Shown here: piece by piece, positions 34,116-43,684 of the stretch
Layout: every line of letters starts with the position of its first letter
How positions within the stretch are numbered: the stretch's first letter is position 1
Assembly: GCA_018266735.1 (NCBI GenBank)
Contig: JAFDZT010000001.1
Coordinates: 186,001-250,000 of the forward strand
Length of the DNA: 64,000 bases
From: Bacteroidota bacterium
GTDB taxonomy: Bacteria > Bacteroidota > Ignavibacteria > Kapaibacteriales > Kapaibacteriaceae
Direction: 5' to 3'
Position numbers and translations under genes: made by a program
The notes under the pieces: model-generated
Told to the model about the DNA's origin: nothing
What the model saw: the letters and a program-made list of their open reading frames with translations, nothing else
The model's database searches: none

Positions 34116-34832
34116 ATGGGTAGAGCATTTGAATTCCGTCGCGCCCGCAAAGAAAAACGCTGGGCGAACATGTCGAAAACGTTCACGCGATTGGGCAAGG
34201 AGATCGCCATCTCCGTGAAGCTTGGTGGACCGGATCCCGACACCAATCCTCGCCTCCGTTCCGCCATTCAGATGGCGAAGGTGGCCAACATGCCAAAGGA
34301 CAATGTCGAGAACGCCATCAAGCGTGCGTCGAGCAAGGACGCGCAGGAGCTGGCCGAGTCGAGCTACGAAGGCTATGCACCGCATGGTGTGGCGGTCTAT
34401 ATCGAAACGGCAACGGACAATCCCACGCGCACCGTGGCCAACATCCGCTCGTACTTCAACAAGATGGGTGGATCGCTCGGCACGTCGGGATCGCTCGAGT
34501 TCATCTTCGATCGCAAGGGCGTGTTCACCATTCCGACCAGCGGTGTCGATCTCGATTCGCTTGAGCTCACGCTGATCGATAATGGCGCAGACGACATTCA
34601 GAACAACGATGGCGAACTCACGGTGACCACGTCGTTCCACGACTTCATCACGATGCAAAAGGCCCTCGAAGAGGCGGGCATCACCGTGGAGTCCGCTGAA
34701 CTCCGTCGCATTCCGAACACCACCGTGACGCTCTCCGATGAGCAAGCGGAAGATGTGATCAAACTCATCGAGCGCATCGAAGAGGACGACGACGTCCAGA
34801 ACGTTTTTCACAACATGAACGAGAGCGACTAA
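34116..34832 (+). CDS. YebC/PmpR family regulator
   Basis: The 238-residue protein has the family N-terminus MGRAFEFRRARKEKRW and the blocks RLRSAIQMAKVANMPKDNVENAIKR, YEGYAPHGVAVYIE and GGSLGTSGSLEFIFDRKG. YebC proteins were described as transcription factors (for example PmpR). More recent work links them to translation, relieving ribosome stalling on proline-rich sequences; which applies here is unknown. It ends one base before the purF ATG, so co-expression with purF is likely. Confidence 0.95.
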   Translation: MGRAFEFRRARKEKRWANMSKTFTRLGKEIAISVKLGGPDPDTNPRLRSAIQMAKVANMPKDNVENAIKRASSKDAQELAESSYEGYAPHGVAVYIETATDNPTRTVANIRSYFNKMGGSLGTSGSLEFIFDRKGVFTIPTSGVDLDSLELTLIDNGADDIQNNDGELTVTTSFHDFITMQKALEEAGITVESAELRRIPNTTVTLSDEQAEDVIKLIERIEEDDDVQNVFHNMNESD

Positions 34833-34833
34833 C

Positions 34834-36294
34834 ATGTGCGGTATCGTAGGCGTCTTCAATCATCCACAAGCCGCCGTCCTCTCCTACTATGCTCTTCATG
34901 CACTTCAGCATCGCGGACAAGAGGCATCCGGTATCGTCACGATCTATGAAGATCCGATCAAGAAGAGACCGCGGTTCGGCGTGCATAAGGGCGAAGGTCT
35001 CGTCCTCGACGTGTTCAGCGATCACAAGCTCTTCGAGTCGACCATTCATGGTCGATCCGCCATCGGACACAACCGCTACTCGACCACCGGCAGTAACTCC
35101 CTTGCCAACATTCAACCCTTCCACTTCAACTATCGCAACGGACTGTTCGCCCTTGCGCATAACGGCAATCTGACGAACACCCGTACCCTTCGCGAAGAGC
35201 TGAAGAACGACGGTGCCATCTTCCAATCCACAACGGATAGCGAGGTCTTCCTCCACTTGATCGCACGCAGCAAGAAGCAAACGCAGATCGAACAGATCCG
35301 CGATGCCGTGCAAACGGCGCACGGAGCGTACTCGCTTGTGATGATGGGAGAGAATGCGCTGTATGCTGCGAGGGATCCGCATGGATTCCGTCCGCTGTGC
35401 ATCGGTCGTCTCAAGCATGACGACGGCTATGCCTACATCGTCACGTCGGAGTCGTGTGCGCTCGATATCCTCAGCGCCGAGTACGTGCGCGAAGTGGAGC
35501 ATAATGAGATCCTCGTCATCGACCAGCATACGATCGACACCGGCGAGTTCACCTCGCATTACATCAACGAGGCAATGGACACGTCGAAGCATTGCATCTT
35601 CGAGTACATCTACTTCTCGCGGCCGGACAGTAAGATCTTTGGTACGCCGGTCGACCGAGTACGTCGCAAGCTCGGAAAGAACCTTGCCGAGGAAAGTCCG
35701 GTTCCATCCGAGAACGACGAAGAGAAGGTGATCGTGATCGCCGTGCCGGATAGCGGCAACACGGCAACGCTTGGATATGCGCGTGTGAACGAGAAGAAGT
35801 ATCCGACGCGCTACGAGATCGGCTTGATCCGAAGTCACTACGTTGGTCGCACGTTCATTGCACCCGGACAGAACAATCGCGACTTCAAGGTGAAGACGAA
35901 GTTCAACGTGGTGCGTGGTGTGCTCGAAGGCAATCGCGTGGTCGTGATCGACGACTCGATCGTCCGCGGCACAACGTCGAAAGCACTCGTCAATCTCATC
36001 CGCGAGGCGAAGCCCAAGGAAGTGCACCTGCGCATCACATCACCGGCCGTCAAGCATCCGTGTGTGTATGGGATGGACTTCCCAAGTCGACATGAATTGA
36101 TCGCCAATCACTACGACTCCGAGCAACAGATCGCAGAGGCGCTTGGTGCCGACACGCTCCACTACCTCTCGGTAGAGGGAATGATGGATGCCGTTCCGCA
36201 AGGACATGGCATCGGCTACTGCACTGCCTGCTTCACCGGGAACTATCCCGTACCGGTCGATGCTTCTGCATCTACCTACAGCACGGAAGAATAA
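34834..36294 (+). CDS. purF: Amidophosphoribosyltransferase PurF
   Basis: PurF makes phosphoribosylamine from PRPP and glutamine, the first step of purine synthesis. The 486-residue enzyme has the N-terminal nucleophile Cys2 (MCGIVGVF), the glutaminase strand NRYSTTGS and the PRPP loop VVVIDDSIVRGTTS in the C-terminal half. Cys residues in SKHCIFEYIY, KHPCVYGMDFP and GYCTACFTG match the four ligands of the [4Fe-4S]-containing Bacillus-type enzymes. The ATG follows the YebC stop by one base, and its stop overlaps the next ATG (TAATG). Confidence 0.96.
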   Translation: MCGIVGVFNHPQAAVLSYYALHALQHRGQEASGIVTIYEDPIKKRPRFGVHKGEGLVLDVFSDHKLFESTIHGRSAIGHNRYSTTGSNSLANIQPFHFNYRNGLFALAHNGNLTNTRTLREELKNDGAIFQSTTDSEVFLHLIARSKKQTQIEQIRDAVQTAHGAYSLVMMGENALYAARDPHGFRPLCIGRLKHDDGYAYIVTSESCALDILSAEYVREVEHNEILVIDQHTIDTGEFTSHYINEAMDTSKHCIFEYIYFSRPDSKIFGTPVDRVRRKLGKNLAEESPVPSENDEEKVIVIAVPDSGNTATLGYARVNEKKYPTRYEIGLIRSHYVGRTFIAPGQNNRDFKVKTKFNVVRGVLEGNRVVVIDDSIVRGTTSKALVNLIREAKPKEVHLRITSPAVKHPCVYGMDFPSRHELIANHYDSEQQIAEALGADTLHYLSVEGMMDAVPQGHGIGYCTACFTGNYPVPVDASASTYSTEE

Positions 36295-36944
36295 TGATCG
36301 ACACCGATACCGAACCCTCCATGCTCCCTCCATCGAGGAAGAGCAACTGGAAGATCATCTACGCCGCCTTCGCCATTCTTGGCATTGTCGGCGTTGTGTT
36401 GGCCCTGAAGTACCGTCAGGTACCGAAGCGCACAGAGATCGTGAAGAAGCGCGCGACGCCTGCCGTGCGAGCCGTCTTCACGGCCGTGCTCAGTCCGATG
36501 CCTCCGAATGAGATCGACGGCATCATGGCCGACATCGCAGCCGATGTGATGATCGATTCTGCGAACACCGACATGGTCGTCGGATCTACGTCGTATGGAA
36601 AGAAATGCGCTTCGTTGCGCGAGTACCGCGAGCTGGTGGTGGAGTCCATGCAGTCGACGTCCCACCTTCCCGTTGGCAAGCAGTCACTGCTCTTCTCGCA
36701 AGTGCTTGGTGTGTTGATGGACGATCACACACCGGCCACGCTCTATGTGATGGGCGATCTGCGAGATGGAGAGTTCAACGACATTCGGAAGCGCACATCG
36801 CAGAGCGCAGGTGCTCTCGAGATCAGACAGAAGTCCATTGCGCCTGTTCGTGTGGTGTTCTATCTGCGCCCGAAGGATGCTCCGGTGCACCGCGACTACA
36901 TTTCATACTTCCAGAACAACGGCTATCAGGTGGACGTGCGCTAA
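36294..36944 (+). CDS. Hypothetical single-pass membrane protein
   Basis: The 216-residue product has a cytoplasmic N-terminus, one transmembrane helix (about residues 19-40, IIYAAFAILGIVGVVLAL) and an extracytoplasmic domain of mixed alpha/beta sequence (for example TPATLYVMGDLRDGEFNDI, APVRVVFYLRPKDAPVH). I do not recognise a family. Its ATG overlaps the purF stop by one base, so it is translationally coupled to a purine gene, but nothing in the sequence suggests a metabolic role. Confidence 0.7.
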   Translation: MIDTDTEPSMLPPSRKSNWKIIYAAFAILGIVGVVLALKYRQVPKRTEIVKKRATPAVRAVFTAVLSPMPPNEIDGIMADIAADVMIDSANTDMVVGSTSYGKKCASLREYRELVVESMQSTSHLPVGKQSLLFSQVLGVLMDDHTPATLYVMGDLRDGEFNDIRKRTSQSAGALEIRQKSIAPVRVVFYLRPKDAPVHRDYISYFQNNGYQVDVR

Positions 36945-36947
36945 GCG

Positions 36948-38297
36948 TCACTTGGCGATGATGACGATCTCTGTGCGTCGATTCAACCGTCGTCCAAAGT
37001 CCGTTGCATTGTCCCCGATCGGTCGTGCTGCCCCATGTCCCAGCGTTTGCACACGCTTTGGATCGATCCCGCGTTGCACGAGATAGGCCTTGACCGCTTC
37101 GGCGCGCATCAGTGACAGTGCTTTGTTCGATGCGGGCTGACCTTTCGAGTCGGTATGCCCTTCCACCCTCACCACCACTGCCGGCCTCGACTTCATGAAG
37201 TCGATCAACACGTCAAGTTCTGTGACCGAGTCGGGCAACACAGCACTGGCCGTTGCAAAGAGCAGGTTCTCGATGATGAACTTCCGGCCGATCTCGACGA
37301 TGGGAATGATCTGTCGCACAAGCTCGCGCTTTTGCTCATCGAGGATGGCCACATTGATCGAATCGCGCAGCACCTTGGAATCCGTGCGATACGTCACCGC
37401 ATAGAGATTGGTGAGCTGCGTGGAGTAGTTGTCAAGAATGTGCGCGAACGATTCCTTGATGTTGAACACGGCGCCACGTGTTGCATCGGCGATCGTGTGA
37501 TACTCGGGGATCTGCGGCGGAGCGATGGCGAACAACCGAATGCCATTCTCCTTCAGCATCGAGATGGTGCTCTCGGTGGTCATGTAGGTACGACCATTTC
37601 CCTTCTCACCGAACTGGTGATAGGGCGCGTCCGTGATCAGCACGGCCACCTTGTTCGCAGCCGGCGTGAACTCCATCCTGCATGCTTCGCGAATGGACTC
37701 AAGCGCATTCTCCTTCTCATCGAATCCCCCGCTTGCATAGACCTTGCTCAACCACCCAAGGAATTCCTTCACATTGGACGTTGGTTGATAGGTCTTCTCG
37801 ATCACATCGGAGAACAATACGAGTCCGATGCGATACTCAATGCCGCGGTTGCGCAGGGCCGACACGAAGTTCTCGACGTTGTTCTTCACTCCGTTGATGT
37901 AGGACTGCATCGTTCCCGTCACATCGATCAGGAAGATGAAGTCGACCGGAATGCGATCTTCGATCTTGATCTTCTCGACCGACATCACCGGCTTCGGAAC
38001 ACCGTTCTCGACCACGGTCAGCAGCTTCGGATCGATCGTGTCAAGCATGTTCGTCGTACTATCGGTCACCACTTCCACGATCAGCTTGATCTTCGGGAAC
38101 GACGTGATGTCAACGTTCTGGATGATCATGTTCACGCCAAGGGCCGACGACTTGATCTTGGCATCCTCTGCCGCCTTCCGTGCCTTTTCTAGCGAATCGG
38201 TCACCTGTGCATGCACATGCCCCACCATCAGGAGAAGAAGGCCTGCGAGGGTTGCAAGGTGGCGGGGTCGGAACGTGAGCATCATCCTTGAGTTCAT
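36948..38297 (-). CDS. von Willebrand factor A / OmpA-like domain protein
   Basis: The 449-residue protein has a signal peptide (about 1-30, ending HVHA-QV). A vWA domain (about 117-300) has a MIDAS-type metal site, D125-V-T-G-T, with SDVIEKTY and AVLITDAPYH. A C-terminal OmpA-like peptidoglycan-binding domain (about 335-449) contains VRVEGHTDSKGQPASNKALSLMRAEAVKAYL and NRRTEIVI. It is likely a periplasmic or outer-membrane protein that binds peptidoglycan and another protein. The start is uncertain: ATG codons at 38285 and 38282 have a better Shine-Dalgarno sequence (AAGG). The start lies directly after a terminator, so this gene needs its own promoter. Confidence 0.88.
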   Translation of the reverse strand: MNSRMMLTFRPRHLATLAGLLLLMVGHVHAQVTDSLEKARKAAEDAKIKSSALGVNMIIQNVDITSFPKIKLIVEVVTDSTTNMLDTIDPKLLTVVENGVPKPVMSVEKIKIEDRIPVDFIFLIDVTGTMQSYINGVKNNVENFVSALRNRGIEYRIGLVLFSDVIEKTYQPTSNVKEFLGWLSKVYASGGFDEKENALESIREACRMEFTPAANKVAVLITDAPYHQFGEKGNGRTYMTTESTISMLKENGIRLFAIAPPQIPEYHTIADATRGAVFNIKESFAHILDNYSTQLTNLYAVTYRTDSKVLRDSINVAILDEQKRELVRQIIPIVEIGRKFIIENLLFATASAVLPDSVTELDVLIDFMKSRPAVVVRVEGHTDSKGQPASNKALSLMRAEAVKAYLVQRGIDPKRVQTLGHGAARPIGDNATDFGRRLNRRTEIVIIAK

Positions 38298-38299
38298 AG

Positions 38300-38336
38300 A
38301 AAAAAGCCCCTTGAAGACATCTTCGAAGGGGCTTTC
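38300..38336 (-). terminator. Rho-independent terminator after the barrel operon
   Basis: AAAGCCCCTT (38303-38312) pairs with AAGGGGCTTT (38326-38335). GAAGA/TCTTC extends the stem inward with one bulged G. On the minus strand the stem is followed by TTTTTT, so it ends transcripts coming from the gene at 38355-39764. Confidence 0.85.
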
Positions 38337-38354
38337 GATATCATCATGATCGCG

Positions 38355-39764
38355 TTAGAAGTTGAGTCGAAGTACCGGAGAGATCATGAAGAAGTTCGGT
38401 ATTTCGTATGGACGCACTCCGCGCAGTGGCGTAGAGTAGCGACCTTCGATATACAGCCAGTCTCCAAGCACCGGAATGTAGACCCGACCAAGAAGGATCT
38501 GGTTCGAATACTGCAAGCTCACACCAAATGGGAACGCTGCCTGATTGCGATACTCGGCCTTGGCATAGATCCAATCTCCGATCTCGTTGTTCTTGTAGGT
38601 CTGAAGGCCGTTCACACCGGCATTGGCCAGGTAGGTGTAGCCAACGGTCGTATCCTTGAACACACCGGTCTCGCGTACTTCGGCATAGGTCATACCAACG
38701 TCGAAGCGGAAGAAGTTCTCAGGACGTGATGGGTCGACCCACCAGTTGTAGAACAACGTCACTTGACCTGTTCCACGCAACAGGTATGCTGTTGCATACG
38801 GATCGACGGCATAGCTCGGAGCGGTGATGCGGCGCGTGCCGATATCGTTCAGATAGTACGTCGTTGGATCGATGGCGCGGTCAGCAGAGATACCGGAGAG
38901 CGGCAATTCAAGGTTCACACCCACACCGAACTGAGGCTTGAACGGCATGTGGAAGTCAAGGCCTCCAACAAGCTTGCCACCGGCACCGGCATTGAGTTTA
39001 CGACCGGGGATGAACTCCAGCAGTTTCTTTCCGCTGTCGAGACCACCCGTGATGCGATAGCCTGCACCAAGACGAATGTTCATCAGGTACGGAATGGCGC
39101 GCTTGGTCTCCTGATCGTCGTTCATGTAGAGCGGACGTTGGAGATAGACGCGACCTTCGCCGCTCGACCAGTACTGATAGCCAACTTGGTCGGTACCGAT
39201 GCTTGACTTCAACCAGAAGCCCGAATTGCCGATCTTCAATGCTTGTTCAAAGAGCGACAGTGTGAACGCATGTTGTACGTTCGTCGGCTCCATGTAATTG
39301 ATGATCGTCGCAGCTTGCTGGGCAGTGGGTGGTGCTGCAGGGGGAATGTCGACGTAGCAATAAGGACGCTTCGGATCGGAGATCCGGAACGACAGTTTCT
39401 TCATATACGAAGCGATCTCGGCGGCCACCATGCGTTCCGATCCGCATTCCACGAGAATGAGGTCGTACTCCGGTTCGCCGGTGCCTTCCTTGAGCGGAGC
39501 GCACGTGACGATGATGTTCTGTGCGTCGAGGTCTGCCGCATTGTATCCCATCAAGGCGAAGTTCTGCTTGATCTGCACTTGCAGATCGGGTTCGCAGATA
39601 CGCCAGCGCGGGAAGTACTGCAGGATCTCGGGATCGATCGTCTTAAGAGCACGGATGATCGTGTCCTGCGACGTTTGCGCATTGGAAGCAACATTGCCAA
39701 CAAGAGCAAATGCGAACAGAGCAAGTATGACGTTGTAGCGATTCTTCATCATGTTCACGATCAT
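38355..39764 (-). CDS. Outer-membrane beta-barrel protein, family not recognised
   Basis: The 469-residue product has a signal peptide (about 6-29, ending SNA-QT). An N-terminal globular part (about 30-165) has paired Cys residues (RICEPDLQ, TCAPLKEG, VECGSE, PYCYVD), and a Pro-rich linker follows (IPPAAPPTAQ). About 16 amphipathic strands end in Phe, as in outer-membrane barrels. It is the last gene of a cluster whose genes overlap or lie within 11 bp; its ATG overlaps the upstream stop by one base. The Cys pairs may form disulphides. The related layout of the next gene suggests a paralogous pair. Confidence 0.78.
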   Translation of the reverse strand: MIVNMMKNRYNVILALFAFALVGNVASNAQTSQDTIIRALKTIDPEILQYFPRWRICEPDLQVQIKQNFALMGYNAADLDAQNIIVTCAPLKEGTGEPEYDLILVECGSERMVAAEIASYMKKLSFRISDPKRPYCYVDIPPAAPPTAQQAATIINYMEPTNVQHAFTLSLFEQALKIGNSGFWLKSSIGTDQVGYQYWSSGEGRVYLQRPLYMNDDQETKRAIPYLMNIRLGAGYRITGGLDSGKKLLEFIPGRKLNAGAGGKLVGGLDFHMPFKPQFGVGVNLELPLSGISADRAIDPTTYYLNDIGTRRITAPSYAVDPYATAYLLRGTGQVTLFYNWWVDPSRPENFFRFDVGMTYAEVRETGVFKDTTVGYTYLANAGVNGLQTYKNNEIGDWIYAKAEYRNQAAFPFGVSLQYSNQILLGRVYIPVLGDWLYIEGRYSTPLRGVRPYEIPNFFMISPVLRLNF

Positions 39765-41383
39765 CAGAAGTTATAGATCAGACGGACAGCAGGAATGACA
39801 AGGGAACTGCGTTCCCACGGACGTGGATCGCGGAAGATCGGAGCAAAGATCTTCGCATCGAATCGAATGGCAAACTGATCCACGATCGGAACCTGCAGCC
39901 ACGGTGTGCCAAGGATCGTTTCGTCAAAGTACGAGAGAGAGAAACCAACTGGCGTCGACCAGCTCGTTGTCATGAAGTCAACGCGACCCGAGATACTTCC
40001 GATCGTCTCGCTGGCCACCTTGGAGAATGGTCGCGTCGTATCGGTTGGATTCGTCGAAGCAACGTTCGTCCATGTTTCCATACCGTAGACCGCGCCACCG
40101 AGGCGGAGGCGGAACATGAAGTCGTTATCAATGCGAACGGCGAACGAGTACTGCAGCGAGGCCGTATAACGGACCAAGTAATCTTGGCCACGATTCGTTG
40201 CGGCGTCGTACACCTGGTGGTCGGTCTTCTTCGCATCATCGAACACATAGCTTGCTGCGATGTTGAAGACACCCGACTCGGAGATCACGCGGACCGGGAA
40301 GTCAAAGGCGCCATTCAGACCCATACCTGCATACGTCATCGTGCGCTTCGCACCGAACTGATCGGAGATCGAGGCCCAACCATCCGTTGGCAACACAACG
40401 CCGAGACGGGATGCGCCCCAGATGGCGTTCAGCGACATGCGGCTTGTGAACACGGAAGGGTAGTTGATCTCTTCGAGACCGTACTTCAGCTCTGCACCGT
40501 ACTTCGGCAGATTGTCGTTCGTCGCTTCGGCTGTATCCACTTCGCCATCGGCATTCTTCTTGCGCTCGTAGTGACGGTAGGTGATACCGTCCACGATGCT
40601 GGCAACGATCTCGTTGTCGTAGATATAGTCCATCGGCAGACCTTCGCTGATGCGAATGTAGTCTTGCACGTTGTCTTCCGAAATGCCCTTGGTGATACCA
40701 TAGGCGGGCTTCGCAAAACGAACGCCTTCTTCACCGATGCCTTGTGCTTCCGGTGTGACGTTCTCACAGTTTCCTTGAATGATCTGATTCTCAAGGAACT
40801 CATACAGTGTTGCGGCCGGCGAACCTTCCGGTGCCGATGTGGCACGCAGTTCATTCTCGATGTATGTGTCGCTCGGAGGATCGAGATCCTGCTTCAGGCC
40901 GTAGTAGCTTTCAGTGGTCTTCTGCGTCATCAGTCCGATCACCTTGAAGGGCTCACCTGGTACACGTCGCGTGGTGACGATGAAGGCCTTCTTGAACTGC
41001 GCCTTTTCCCATGCCACCTTCTGCGAATAGTACTTTTCGTAGGCCTTACAACCTTGCGACTTGATCCACTTCTGATATTCCTTTTCATCCACGCCTTCTC
41101 CGCCCGACAGCACGTAGCCTTCGAGCTCGTCGCGGAACTTACAGACCTTGGCCTCATCCGGTAGGGCGGGCTCCTTCGGTCCAAGAAGCATGTTCAGTTT
41201 CTGAATGCTTCCATCGTCCTCGGAGACCTTGTACACAGAGACCATTCCGTATCGCCAATTGCGGAACTTCTGGAGCAGACTCTTGACCTGCGTGTTCTGC
41301 TGCGCCGGTACGACGCCAACAGAAACGGCAGCAAGGATGACCGCACACACCGATGTTCTCACAAACTTCATTGTTGTTCCCAT
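39764..41383 (-). CDS. Outer-membrane beta-barrel protein, second member of the cluster
   Basis: The 539-residue product has a signal peptide (about 5-28, ending VPA-QQ). A helical/globular N-terminal domain (about 30-160, rich in Lys and Glu, with three Cys) is followed by a C-terminal barrel with a terminal Phe. The closing residues (RLIYNF) resemble those of the downstream protein (LRLNF). It starts 11 bases after the large periplasmic protein gene. An in-frame ATG at 41371 is an alternative. No catalytic motif is visible; export or attachment of surface proteins is a guess from context. Confidence 0.76.
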   Translation of the reverse strand: MGTTMKFVRTSVCAVILAAVSVGVVPAQQNTQVKSLLQKFRNWRYGMVSVYKVSEDDGSIQKLNMLLGPKEPALPDEAKVCKFRDELEGYVLSGGEGVDEKEYQKWIKSQGCKAYEKYYSQKVAWEKAQFKKAFIVTTRRVPGEPFKVIGLMTQKTTESYYGLKQDLDPPSDTYIENELRATSAPEGSPAATLYEFLENQIIQGNCENVTPEAQGIGEEGVRFAKPAYGITKGISEDNVQDYIRISEGLPMDYIYDNEIVASIVDGITYRHYERKKNADGEVDTAEATNDNLPKYGAELKYGLEEINYPSVFTSRMSLNAIWGASRLGVVLPTDGWASISDQFGAKRTMTYAGMGLNGAFDFPVRVISESGVFNIAASYVFDDAKKTDHQVYDAATNRGQDYLVRYTASLQYSFAVRIDNDFMFRLRLGGAVYGMETWTNVASTNPTDTTRPFSKVASETIGSISGRVDFMTTSWSTPVGFSLSYFDETILGTPWLQVPIVDQFAIRFDAKIFAPIFRDPRPWERSSLVIPAVRLIYNF

Positions 41384-41394
41384 TCCTCGTCCTT

Positions 41395-43623
41395 TTAGTT
41401 CGATACGGAGATCGGTACGACCTTTTGACGCGGCTTCGACGTAGCGCCTTGCGACTTCGCCGTGGCCGAGATCGAGATGCTTACATTACCCTTCACCATC
41501 CCCTTATTCAGTGGGATCTTTCCACCGGTAAGCTTCAAGGTCACTTCGTACTCTTGTCCACTGATCTTCTTGGGCTTTCCAACCACAACGACCTTGTAGA
41601 CCTGATTCGTCTTGAGATCTCGCACGGTTGACGACGTCACCTGTGCTTCGACATCTCCAATGTCGGCCTTGTCCTCTGCCGAGATCTGCGGTGGACGGAC
41701 CACGATACCACGGATCCTGAATTCAGGATCGTTGTTGTTCATGATCGGATCGACCTTCAGGTCCTGCGTGAGCACCTGTGGCTTCTTCAGTCCCACTTCG
41801 CCAGACTCATTGAAGAGTTCGACCACTTCGCCAGACTGTGGGTCCTTCCAAGCGATGGAGAGACCGATCTTGTCAGAACCGGCAGGTACGATCACGTTAT
41901 CGCTCGAACCAACAGAGAGCTTGCGGATCGGTTGCGATTGCGAGGATCCACCAAGATTGAATTGCATGATGAACTCGTCGGGCTTGATCGTGCTTCCCGA
42001 CGGTGTTTGTGCCACCACTTCGATAGCGTCACCCCATGATGCGTCAAGGGCGCCCTTCACTTCGTCGAAGTTCGTGATCTTGGATGCGTAGACGTAGACC
42101 GAGCACTGCACCGCTTCGGACGTCTTACTGTTGGCCTTTTGCAAGAGCTCGAACACATATGGTTCGTCACGTGGTGCAAGGTTGCCAGAGATCGGGATCT
42201 CGAGATTGCGTGTCACGAACTTGGCCGTTCCATCGGCTGTCGATGCCGTTGCATTCGAGCCTGTCACACTGGCGGAACCTGGTTTCTTCGTGATCTCCGT
42301 TGATCCGTTCGCAGGTGACACCTGGAATGGAAGCGTGAGCTTGCTGAGCTTGTCGAAGACGCGCACCACCGTCTTGAGATCGGCGATCTTCGGCTCGGCG
42401 GTTGGGATGTTCGGCTTGACCACGCGGACCGTGAAGCCCATCGACGCCTGATTCTGCATGAGTTCGCCCGATTGGTTCGGACTGAGGATCATGCTGATAT
42501 ACGCATAGAGCTTGGCCTGACGGGCAAGGTCCGGGCTCGAACCTTGGAGTTCGTTCACACGCTTATCGATGTCGTCGCGGTATGCACGACCCGATAGCTG
42601 ACCCATTTGGAATTTCGTGGTAAGGTCCTTTGTGGGACCGTCGTTCATCGTACGATCCAGCTCCTTGATCACACTACGGAGATCCTTTACGGTGAGCTGC
42701 ACCGTACCGATGTTGACCTTTTCTTCGTCCGCTGCCTCTACGTTCGCCGAATTCTTATCCCGGCGAATTCCCAAGATCTTGTTCGTGCGCGAGAAGAAGT
42801 GGAGCTTATAGATACCTGTCCGACCCGAAGGTTTGAAGCGGGCCATGAAGGAGCGGACCTTGATCGACACAGGATAGTGGTTCGTTCCCGGAGCGAGCGT
42901 CGTGTCGTGATCGTATTCGAACTCGACCTTGCCGTCCATGCCATTCCAATACGATTTAAAGTCTCCAAGCGGAGCTTCCATATTGTATTTCGGTACGGCG
43001 GTCTTGAACCACTCAACGGTCTTCGTCAATTCGAGCGGGATCTCGGCCGCATTTAGCCAGTCCTGGTCAAAGGTCGCTCGCTGATATCCCAACAATGTCC
43101 AACCATGCGACTGGGCATTGATGCCATTTCCCTTTTCGAGAATGTCGCCGATCTCTGCATCGGTTGGGAAGTCCGTGATGTTCTTATTGTCATCGGCGGA
43201 GTGCCAGATCTGGTAGTAGATCTCCCGCACGTTGGAGGCGAGAACGAAGTCGCGAAGACGCTCTTCCTTCTGTTTCCCGTCAAGGTGGTCATCCTGAAGG
43301 ACCTTGCTCAGGTCGTTCATGACATCCGTGACCCCAACTTCAACAAGGTATTCGCGCTCTTCCTTGATCAGGTTCATACCCGGCTGATTTGCCCAGGCAG
43401 CGTCCTTGAGGACGATCTGATCTTGTGGACGCGTGCTCAAGCCTTCTACGCCAGTACCGGTTTGGAGCTGGGCCAAGATCGACTGAACGATCTTCATCGA
43501 CTCTTTTTGCTTTGCGATCAAGTGCTCTTCAGCTTCGTCGCGCTCCACGATGATGATCAGGAGCTCGAGGATAACTGCGAGGTAGAGCACAAAGTAGACT
43601 TTCCCTGCTCCGCCCTTTGACAT
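41395..43623 (-). CDS. Large single-pass periplasmic protein, possibly GldM-like
   Basis: The 742-residue protein has one N-terminal transmembrane helix (about 9-26) that carries a Glu inside the hydrophobic stretch (AVILELLIIIV). A charged helix and a long periplasmic region of helical then Ig-like repeats follow. One TM with several stacked periplasmic domains is the architecture of GldM/PorM of the T9SS motor, whose partner GldL has an essential intramembrane Glu. The length exceeds GldM (about 515) and no diagnostic GldM motif was recognised, so the assignment is tentative. GGAGG precedes the ATG. Two outer-membrane barrels follow in the same operon. Confidence 0.6.
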   Translation of the reverse strand: MSKGGAGKVYFVLYLAVILELLIIIVERDEAEEHLIAKQKESMKIVQSILAQLQTGTGVEGLSTRPQDQIVLKDAAWANQPGMNLIKEEREYLVEVGVTDVMNDLSKVLQDDHLDGKQKEERLRDFVLASNVREIYYQIWHSADDNKNITDFPTDAEIGDILEKGNGINAQSHGWTLLGYQRATFDQDWLNAAEIPLELTKTVEWFKTAVPKYNMEAPLGDFKSYWNGMDGKVEFEYDHDTTLAPGTNHYPVSIKVRSFMARFKPSGRTGIYKLHFFSRTNKILGIRRDKNSANVEAADEEKVNIGTVQLTVKDLRSVIKELDRTMNDGPTKDLTTKFQMGQLSGRAYRDDIDKRVNELQGSSPDLARQAKLYAYISMILSPNQSGELMQNQASMGFTVRVVKPNIPTAEPKIADLKTVVRVFDKLSKLTLPFQVSPANGSTEITKKPGSASVTGSNATASTADGTAKFVTRNLEIPISGNLAPRDEPYVFELLQKANSKTSEAVQCSVYVYASKITNFDEVKGALDASWGDAIEVVAQTPSGSTIKPDEFIMQFNLGGSSQSQPIRKLSVGSSDNVIVPAGSDKIGLSIAWKDPQSGEVVELFNESGEVGLKKPQVLTQDLKVDPIMNNNDPEFRIRGIVVRPPQISAEDKADIGDVEAQVTSSTVRDLKTNQVYKVVVVGKPKKISGQEYEVTLKLTGGKIPLNKGMVKGNVSISISATAKSQGATSKPRQKVVPISVSN

Positions 43624-43684
43624 AGTTCCTCCGAACCTACTTGAGGTTGATGTGTATCGTTAGAAAACGAAGAATGGACGCAGC

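Noticed and set aside
34765..36027. Open frame of about 420 codons antisense to purF
   Set aside because: It mirrors a well-supported purF gene, has no motif and no separate promoter; treated as a shadow.
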